In this document: positions 57,982 through 64,000 of the stretch, one piece after another
Layout: each line of letters opens with the position of its first letter
How positions within the stretch are numbered: position 1 is the first letter of the stretch
The notes under the pieces: model-generated
What the model saw: the letters and a program-made list of their open reading frames with translations, nothing else
Told to the model about the DNA's origin: nothing
The model's database searches: none
Made by a program: the position numbers and the translations under genes
Source of the DNA: Phenylobacterium sp.
GTDB taxonomy: Bacteria > Pseudomonadota > Alphaproteobacteria > Caulobacterales > Caulobacteraceae
Assembly (NCBI RefSeq): GCF_019636135.1
Contig: NZ_JAHBYD010000029.1
Location: 1 to 64,000 of the forward strand
Length of the DNA stretch: 64,000 nt
Direction of reading: 5' to 3'

Positions 57982-60594
57982 CTAGCCTGCGGCGTCGGCG
58001 CGCGTGAGGCCGAGGATATCGCGCAGCACCCGGGCCGTGTCCTCGCCGTAGCTCGGTCCTGAACGGTCGTATCGCCCGCCCATGTAGGCCGGGGTGGCCG
58101 AGAACTGCACCGGATGCTCCTTGACCGGCCAGCGGCCGATCTCGGTCTGGTCCAGCTCCACCTGCCACCCGAGATGGCGCAGTTGCGGGTCGCTGTCGCA
58201 GCGATCCTGCGCCGTCTGGCAGACGCCGGCCGGCACGCCGGCCTTCTGCAGGGCGTCCATCAGGGCGAAGGGCTCGAAACGGGCGGTGGCTTCGCCCACG
58301 AGGCGGTCGAGGGCGTCCTGATGCTTCAGCCGATCGGCCAGGCTGGCGAACCGGGCGTCGTTGCGGAGCGCCTGCAGGCCCAGCACCGCCGTGACGCTGG
58401 ACCAGTGGGCTTCGGTGAAGGCGGCGATGGCGATCCAGCGGTCGGGTCCGGCGGCCCGGTAGTTGCCGTGCGGAGCCGCGGGCTTGTAAGGTGAGCGATT
58501 GCCGAAGCGAGACCATCGCCGGCCATTGACCGAATAGTCGAGGGTCGCCGTCGAGGTCAGGTAGAGGCCTGCGTCGCCCTGCGAGGCGTCGATGTGGCAG
58601 CCCAGGCCGGTGTCGTTGCGGCGGTGCAGGGCGGCGAGCATGGCCGTGGCCATGTTGTAGGCCCCGCACCAGTCCAGATAGGAGTAGCCGATGCCGGCCG
58701 GCGGGTAGGGCTCGGGCAGGCCGGACATCTCGCTGATTCCGGTGATCGCCTGGGCGCTCGGGCCGAAGGTGCGCATCCGGCCGTAGCGGCCGCGCTCGCC
58801 CAGCCCGCTCTGCTGGACGTAGATGATGCGGGGATTGAGTTCCTTGAGGCGCTCATAGCCGAGCCCCATGCGGGTGAGCGTGCCGGGGGAATAGCCTTCG
58901 ACCACCATGTCGGCGTCGCGGATCAGATCCTCCAGGATCTTCTTGTCGTCCGGGTTCTTGAGATCGAGGCCGCAGCTTAGCTTGCCGGCGTTGATCTCCA
59001 TGAAGCAGCCGCTGCGGTTCAGGTTCGGGGCCCACACGGGCGCGGGGATCGGGGCGGTCGCCGCCTCCCGCTCGGCGCGGCCGCCCTTGGGCATGGCCCC
59101 GGCCTGGCTGAACCGCATGCCGTCCGGGCGGCTCCTGTGCTCGACTCGGATGACCTGTGCGCCCATGGCCGCCAGGAAGCGTCCCGCCCCCGCGCTGGCG
59201 AGCATCCAGCCCAGGTCGATCACCCGGACGTCCGACAGCGCGAAGGGCCGGCCGTGCTTGCTCGTGACCGCCGGCGCCTGCATGCGGGCGTTGGCGTAGG
59301 CGCGTGGGGCGACGCGCGGCGCGCGCCATTCGGAAGGGACGATCCCGTTGTGCTCGCCGACCAGCGGCGCACGGGGCCCCCGGCGCCACTCGACGTCGTT
59401 CGAGCACCATTTGGCGCCGCTGTACTGGAAGCGCTCGCCGAGCTCCGGGTGCTCGACCTCGAAGAAGGCGCCGCGATCGCACCAGTGCGGGTCGCTCATG
59501 TTCTCCTCGGGCCGGCGAACCGGGGCCCACGGGAGTCCGTGGCGTTGGGCGTCGAGCCAGATGTCCCGGTCGAACGGCAATCGCGAAACCAGCCGCTCGG
59601 TCAGGAACTCGAGCCGCTCGCGCGCGAGCGGCGTATCGCGCGTGGTCTCATAGACCGGATCCTCCAGGTCGGCCTGCATCCCGTGGTCGCGCAGGACCGC
59701 GACCGTGTCGTCCCAGATGTTGAACCCGGCCATCAGGTAGGTGCGGTACGGCAGGACGTAGCGGCCGTCCTTGGTCGTCGCCAGCGACGGGCTCCGCGCG
59801 ACGGTCGCCGAATGACGGCAGGTCAGCCGGCGATGCACCGCGCGCAGGAAGACCCAGCTCGGGATGTCGGTCTCGGTGCTCTGGCTCACCGCCTGATGCA
59901 CGCTCGCCGAGAGGGACTGGCCCTCGCCGGACGTCTGCCGGTAGATCAGCGCCGCCAGGATCGACATCGCCATCATCTCGCCCGCGACGTGGTAGGCCTG
60001 CCAGATCTGCGGCGCCATCGGCGGCGTGTCGTACTCGCCGGCGGGATCCGGATCGTAGCCGCAGTTCATCGACACCCCGCCGAGGGCGAGGTGGACGAGG
60101 TCCGACGCCTGATGATCGGCCCACGGCCCGGTATCGCCGAACGGGCTGATGCGCGCGTGGATGAGCCCGGGGTTCCGGTCGGCCAGGCCCGCGCGCCCCA
60201 ATCCCCGCGCGTCCAGGTAGCCGCGGGGCCGGGAGTCCAGGATGACGTCGCAGCCCAGCGCCAGGCTGCGGAACCGCGCCTGGTCCGCCGGGTCGTCCAG
60301 ATCCAGTTCGACCGAACGCTTGCCGAAGTTGTAGTGCCAGAAATAGAGGCTGCGGTCCGGGTGCGCCTCGTCGTGGCGGAAGGGGCCGTAGGCGCGCGTG
60401 ACCTCGCCGCCGCGCGGCTCCACGCGAACCACGTCCGCGCCCAGGCCCGCCAGGATCTTTCCGCAATACTCGCCCAGCTCGGCGCCGATCTCCAGGATAC
60501 GCACGCCCCCGAGATAGCCAGCGTAGGGGCCGTCCTGCTGAGGTCCTGCTTGGTCCGACGACGAGGCGCTCGCTGTCACGGGCTGTTCTCCCAA
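57982..60594 (-). CDS. Double-domain family III CoA-transferase (CaiB/BaiF type)
   Basis: Two CaiB/BaiF-like domains in 870 residues. The first (about 28-400) opens VRILEIGAELGEYCGKILAG; the second (about 460-870) opens VRVIDLGWMLASAGAGRFLA. The catalytic Asp is present in the second (SYLDWCGAYNMAT, near residue 641) but the same place in the first reads WQAYHVAGEMM (Tyr or His near 201). The enzyme would transfer CoA to a carboxylic acid in the cluster pathway. Operator sites at 60606-60643 lie 11 bases upstream of the start. The stop TAG lies in repeat sequence. Confidence 0.9.
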   Translation of the reverse strand: MGEQPVTASASSSDQAGPQQDGPYAGYLGGVRILEIGAELGEYCGKILAGLGADVVRVEPRGGEVTRAYGPFRHDEAHPDRSLYFWHYNFGKRSVELDLDDPADQARFRSLALGCDVILDSRPRGYLDARGLGRAGLADRNPGLIHARISPFGDTGPWADHQASDLVHLALGGVSMNCGYDPDPAGEYDTPPMAPQIWQAYHVAGEMMAMSILAALIYRQTSGEGQSLSASVHQAVSQSTETDIPSWVFLRAVHRRLTCRHSATVARSPSLATTKDGRYVLPYRTYLMAGFNIWDDTVAVLRDHGMQADLEDPVYETTRDTPLARERLEFLTERLVSRLPFDRDIWLDAQRHGLPWAPVRRPEENMSDPHWCDRGAFFEVEHPELGERFQYSGAKWCSNDVEWRRGPRAPLVGEHNGIVPSEWRAPRVAPRAYANARMQAPAVTSKHGRPFALSDVRVIDLGWMLASAGAGRFLAAMGAQVIRVEHRSRPDGMRFSQAGAMPKGGRAEREAATAPIPAPVWAPNLNRSGCFMEINAGKLSCGLDLKNPDDKKILEDLIRDADMVVEGYSPGTLTRMGLGYERLKELNPRIIYVQQSGLGERGRYGRMRTFGPSAQAITGISEMSGLPEPYPPAGIGYSYLDWCGAYNMATAMLAALHRRNDTGLGCHIDASQGDAGLYLTSTATLDYSVNGRRWSRFGNRSPYKPAAPHGNYRAAGPDRWIAIAAFTEAHWSSVTAVLGLQALRNDARFASLADRLKHQDALDRLVGEATARFEPFALMDALQKAGVPAGVCQTAQDRCDSDPQLRHLGWQVELDQTEIGRWPVKEHPVQFSATPAYMGGRYDRSGPSYGEDTARVLRDILGLTRADAAG

Positions 60595-60605
60595 CGCTGC
60601 TGCTA

Positions 60606-60643
60606 TTGACGTGTTGTCCGGAATTTTACTGACAAAATGTCAG
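60606..60643. promoter_or_regulatory. TetR-type operators, copies 5 and 6 (one degenerate)
   Basis: CTGAC-AAAAT-GTCAG at 60629-60643 is a perfect palindrome apart from its centre. TTGAC-GTGTT-GTCCG at 60606-60620 has an intact left half only; the two are 23 bases centre to centre. Placed between the divergent CoA-transferase and tetR genes, they can control both. Confidence 0.72.
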
Positions 60644-60686
60644 TTCGCAACAGGTCCTGCGAGGGCGAGGGCGAACCTGCCTCCCG

Positions 60687-61475
60687 ATGGCGCCTGTCCA
60701 GGAACTCCGGGTTTCCGGCGCACCGCTTCGACGACGGTCGGGCCTGAGGCGAGGCCATCTGGCGAGTCCGGGGGCTCTGCGCGTAGAGTGGAGGTTGCGC
60801 GGGCCCGTTCGCCCTCGCGCCAACCGATGGAGCCCGGATATCGCTACGCCGCCCAAGGTCAAGCCTCAGCGCACCCGGTTGAGTCCCGAGATGCGCACGC
60901 AGCATCTGCTGGATGCCGCGACCAAGGTCATCGTCGAATCCGGCCTCGAAGCCCTGACGATGGAGGCGGTGGCCGAACGCGCCTCCGTGAGCCGCGCGCT
61001 CGGCTACTTCTACTTCGAGAACCGGACGGAGCTGCTTCGAGCCCTCTACAACCGCGAGTTCGGACGCCTCTACGACGCCATGGTGCCGGCCTTCGAGGCG
61101 GGCGGAAGTCTCGAGGAGCGGGTCCGGGCGGGGGTGAAGGCCTACTTCGATATCGTGGCCAGCCGATACGATCTCTTCGCCCTGCTGAACACGACCGTCG
61201 ACGGCCCGCAATTCCGGCGCGACCGCCGGCACCGGCTTCGCTCCTGGGAGCAGTATGTGGGCTTCCTGGTCGGCGACGAGTTCGACCTCTCGCCGACCAA
61301 GGCGGGGATGCTGGCCCGGATCTTCGTCGACGTGGTGGCGCGCTGTACATTGCTCTGGAAGCGCGACCGGCTGGATCGCACCGAGGTGGAACAGCTGTGC
61401 ATCCGTTTCGTGCTGGGCGGGTTGCAGTCCGTGCTCGGCCCCGAACCCGGCGGCGCGGAGCCGTCGGTCCCCTGA
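60687..61475 (+). CDS. TetR family transcriptional regulator
   Basis: The DNA-binding domain is near residue 70: MRTQHLLDAATKVIVESGLE, ALTMEAVAERASVSRALGYF, YFENRTELLRALYNREFGRL. The rest (to residue 262) is a helical ligand and dimer domain (FLVGDEFDLSPTKAGMLARI; VEQLCIRFVLGGLQSVLGP). The start is uncertain: the longest frame gives 262 residues with ~55 Arg-rich ones first, while an ATG at 60891 or TTG at 60879 gives ~195, normal for the family. It is divergent from the CoA-transferase with the operator between, so it probably represses itself and the cluster. Confidence 0.88.
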   Translation: MAPVQELRVSGAPLRRRSGLRRGHLASPGALRVEWRLRGPVRPRANRWSPDIATPPKVKPQRTRLSPEMRTQHLLDAATKVIVESGLEALTMEAVAERASVSRALGYFYFENRTELLRALYNREFGRLYDAMVPAFEAGGSLEERVRAGVKAYFDIVASRYDLFALLNTTVDGPQFRRDRRHRLRSWEQYVGFLVGDEFDLSPTKAGMLARIFVDVVARCTLLWKRDRLDRTEVEQLCIRFVLGGLQSVLGPEPGGAEPSVP

Positions 61476-61602
61476 TCCCGTCGCGCGAGCGGCCGTGACC
61501 GGCGCGGGCGCGGCCTGATCGCGGCAAGCCGCGGCCAGACACACGCCCGCCCCTCTTCCCACTTGGCCGCCGTCCAGTGAACGCCAGGCCCGGTAGAGGG
61601 CG

Positions 61603-64000
61603 TCAGAACCTGGCCCGCAGGCCGACGCGGTAGCTGCGGCCCAGGGCGTCGTAGAGGTCGATGCGGGTCGCCGCCCACGAACGGGCGTACTGCACCAGAC
61701 CGGGCGTCGCCGGGACGATCCTCGGATCGGTGTCGAACAGATTGTCGATGTTGAGCGAAGCCCGCATCTCCACGCCGCGGACGGCGAAGTCGTAGGAGGC
61801 GCGCAGGTCGAAGTAGGCGATGGCGGCGACGTGGTTGTCGTCGACGTCGACGCCTTCCTGCCATTCGTTGCGAAGCTTCGCATCCCCGACGTAGCGCATC
61901 GTTGTGGCGACGTTGAGCGGGCCCTGCTCGTAGCCGACCGAGAGTTGCCCCTTCCATTTCGGCAGGCCTGGGAACTCGTTGGCGATGCTGCCAGCGTACT
62001 TCTGCCGGACCCCGCTGACGTTGGTCCCGTTGAGTTCCTGTTGGTTGGAGACAAGCAGGCGTGCGTCCAGCGCCCCCTTGAAGATCGGACGTCGGTACGA
62101 GACCTCGTAGTCGACGCCCATCGCCGTCAATAAGTCGGCGTTGGTCGGGATCAGGTCGACCTGACGGATCGAATTGTCCGGGTTGCGGAAGATCAGTGAA
62201 CAGAGTTCGGGGCGCGTCCCGAAGCAAAGGTCCACCGTCTGCTGCGTGGTGAGCGTCGCGATCGCGCCTTTGATCCGGATGTCATAGAAGTCGATCGAGG
62301 CGGCGAGGCCCGGAATCCACTCTGGCCGGTAGACCAGGCCGATGGTCCAGGTGTCGGCCTCTTCCGGCTTGAGATCCGGGTTCCCCCGGCTGTTGCCAGA
62401 CACGTTGACGGCGCGCTGGGTCAGCGGATCGAACACGTTGATGGCGCTGAACAGCCCGAGGGTGAATAGGTTCGCCTGGCTGGGGGCCCGGATGTCGCGC
62501 GAGCGGGTGACCCGCAGGCGCAGGTCGTCGGTGATCTGGTTGGAGACGCCGACTTTCCAGGTGTAGACCGTGCCGCTGGTGTTGTAGTCGGTCAGGCGGC
62601 CGGCGGCGTTGACCTCCAGCCGCCTGGCGAGCGGCAGGTCGGCGAGCAGCGGCACGTTGACTTCCGCGAACAGTTCCTTGAACGCCACCTTGCCGTCGAA
62701 GGGCTGGAAGTTGCCGGCGTTGTAGGTGCGCAGTCGCGACTGTTCGTCCTGGTCCGAATGCGCGATCTCCCTGGAGTAGTCCCCGCCGAAGGCCGCGGTG
62801 ACCTGGCCGGCCGGTAGAGTGAACAGCGGACCGGAGGCTTCGAACGACACGAAGTCCTGCTTCAGCCTGATTTCCTGGTAGGGCCGCGTCCCGAACACAT
62901 AGTCGACGGCCGCCTGGGAGGGCGCGCCGTCACCGAAGATGTTGAAGGGCTGGCAGCCCTGGTAGAGCAGCCGGTCGTTCGCCGACGCTGTGGCCGGGAG
63001 CGGCGCGCAGACGATGGCGCCCGCGGCGTCGCGCACCGCGTTGACGGCGAAATTGTACCGGGGCACCGAGGCGTTGCTGAACATGCGGGTGAGGACGTTG
63101 ACCTCGCCGCGCTGGTAGTAGGCGCCCCATTTCCAGTCGCCCAGCCTGCCGTCCAGGCCGATGACGACGCGCGTCAGTTCGCGCCGGTTCGTGGCCCCCG
63201 TCAGGCCGGGCTCGGTGTTTGCGCGGGCGACCGAGAAGCTCGTCTGGCCGGCCGCGACCAGTTGGTCGCGCACCACGGTCGGCAGGTAGGGGTTGTTGAC
63301 GCTGACGGTGAGATTGCCCCCACGGCTGTAGTGGAGGGAGTCCTGGCGCACGTCGCTGCGGCCATAGGACGCCTCGGCATAGGCCGTGATGCGGTCCGTC
63401 AGGTCATAGCGAACGTGGGCGAAGAGGTTCGAATAATTCAGGCCGTTGGTCAGGTTGCGTTCCTGGACCATCGTCTGCTCCAGCGTGCCGCCGACCTGCA
63501 GGACGGTCGAGACCCTCCCGAAGTCGAAGACGCCGACGTTCCCGCTCGGTCCGAAGAAGGCCGTGCCCCGAAGGGGGCCGGAGGTGATCACGGAGCCGCG
63601 CCACACGTTCACCTCGCCCGCCTCCGGCACGGTGATCAGCCGCGGCTGGCCGTTGGTGGGCGTGTAGGACGGATTGTTGACGACGGCGGCATAGTGCCAC
63701 CATCCGCCGTCCGCCCGCTTGCGGTCGCCGGTGCGGACGATCTCGGGCGAGAAGGAATAGGTGCCCGCGGCCACGAAGCTGCCGCGGCCGCCGGCGAATT
63801 TCGTCCCGTAGGTGACGTCGATCTTGCCGGTGGTGTTGTCCTTCTCCTCGGTCGCCCCGCCCTGGTAGGAGACCTCGAAGCCCTCGTAATTGTGGTTCAG
63901 CACGAAGTTGACGACGCCGGAGATGGCGTCGGCGCCCCAGGCGGCCGAGGCGCCGCCGGTCACCACCTCGACCCGCGAGAGCAAGGTGGTGGGCAGCGTG
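61603..64000 (-). CDS. TonB-dependent receptor (5' end outside the window)
   Basis: About 799 residues of the C-terminal part are visible. The plug end (RVEVVTGGASAAWGADAISG, VVNFVLNHNYEGFEVSYQGG) is followed by the beta-barrel, with NISPFAF-like blocks such as RVTRSRDIRAPSQANLFTLG and VSGNSRGNPDLKPEEADTWT, and the C-terminal YDALGRSYRVGLRARF ending in Phe. It imports a large or charged compound through the outer membrane, here presumably the cluster substrate. The promoter and start are beyond the right edge, so operator presence cannot be tested. Confidence 0.93.
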   Translation of the reverse strand, partial: TLPTTLLSRVEVVTGGASAAWGADAISGVVNFVLNHNYEGFEVSYQGGATEEKDNTTGKIDVTYGTKFAGGRGSFVAAGTYSFSPEIVRTGDRKRADGGWWHYAAVVNNPSYTPTNGQPRLITVPEAGEVNVWRGSVITSGPLRGTAFFGPSGNVGVFDFGRVSTVLQVGGTLEQTMVQERNLTNGLNYSNLFAHVRYDLTDRITAYAEASYGRSDVRQDSLHYSRGGNLTVSVNNPYLPTVVRDQLVAAGQTSFSVARANTEPGLTGATNRRELTRVVIGLDGRLGDWKWGAYYQRGEVNVLTRMFSNASVPRYNFAVNAVRDAAGAIVCAPLPATASANDRLLYQGCQPFNIFGDGAPSQAAVDYVFGTRPYQEIRLKQDFVSFEASGPLFTLPAGQVTAAFGGDYSREIAHSDQDEQSRLRTYNAGNFQPFDGKVAFKELFAEVNVPLLADLPLARRLEVNAAGRLTDYNTSGTVYTWKVGVSNQITDDLRLRVTRSRDIRAPSQANLFTLGLFSAINVFDPLTQRAVNVSGNSRGNPDLKPEEADTWTIGLVYRPEWIPGLAASIDFYDIRIKGAIATLTTQQTVDLCFGTRPELCSLIFRNPDNSIRQVDLIPTNADLLTAMGVDYEVSYRRPIFKGALDARLLVSNQQELNGTNVSGVRQKYAGSIANEFPGLPKWKGQLSVGYEQGPLNVATTMRYVGDAKLRNEWQEGVDVDDNHVAAIAYFDLRASYDFAVRGVEMRASLNIDNLFDTDPRIVPATPGLVQYARSWAATRIDLYDALGRSYRVGLRARF

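Overview
The window is high-GC, densely coded alphaproteobacterial chromosome. The gene content (TonB-dependent receptor, PEPxxWA-CTERM proteins, UrcA family, DUF1254 pair, CobS, BolA/Grx4, many short palindromic repeats) points to Caulobacteraceae, most likely Phenylobacterium or a close relative. This is inferred from protein families; no rRNA or tRNA gene was seen.

Layout. 1-9.2 kb: small membrane proteins, a TerB/J-domain protein, secreted and PEP-CTERM proteins, a hemerythrin protein, two flavin-fold genes (one fused to GAF and a winged-helix-like tail) and a large 5-oxoprolinase/hydantoinase that carries an in-frame palindromic element. 9.2-17.6 kb: housekeeping and envelope genes (aminotransferase, thioesterase, SLC1-type symporter, cyclophilin, crystallin-fold protein, pirin, UrcA, receiver-only response regulator). 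17.7-21.4 kb: three-gene molybdenum aldehyde oxidoreductase operon of PaoABC type. 21.5-29.1 kb: BolA and J-domain genes, methyltransferase, lactonase-like metallohydrolase, acyl-CoA synthetase with a LuxR-type regulator, a second regulator, a second PEP-CTERM protein. 29-42 kb: mixed metabolic genes (aldo/keto reductase, peptidase E, hydrolase, aminotransferase, MHS-type transporter, TauD-like dioxygenase, CobS, CinA, serine hydrolase, BolA-Grx4 pair). 42-50.8 kb: rpsD, an operon trmJ-like / nitronate monooxygenase / two DUF1254 genes, a class A beta-lactamase-like lipoprotein, icd, and a VOC gene behind a LexA-type box.

50.8-64 kb is an accessory catabolic island: serine hydrolase, two crotonase-fold proteins, a D-aminoacylase-like amidohydrolase, an MFS transporter, a double-domain CoA-transferase, a TetR regulator and a TonB-dependent receptor running off the right edge. 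Five good copies plus one weaker copy of a palindrome, YTGAC-N5-GTCAR, sit in every promoter region of this island that is visible in the window. I read this as one TetR-controlled regulon for uptake, hydrolysis, CoA activation and beta-oxidation-like breakdown of an unknown, probably acylated, substrate.

Several families of palindromic repeats lie between genes, often at 3' ends. One family supplies the stop codon of two genes, and one copy of another lies inside a coding sequence without breaking the frame.
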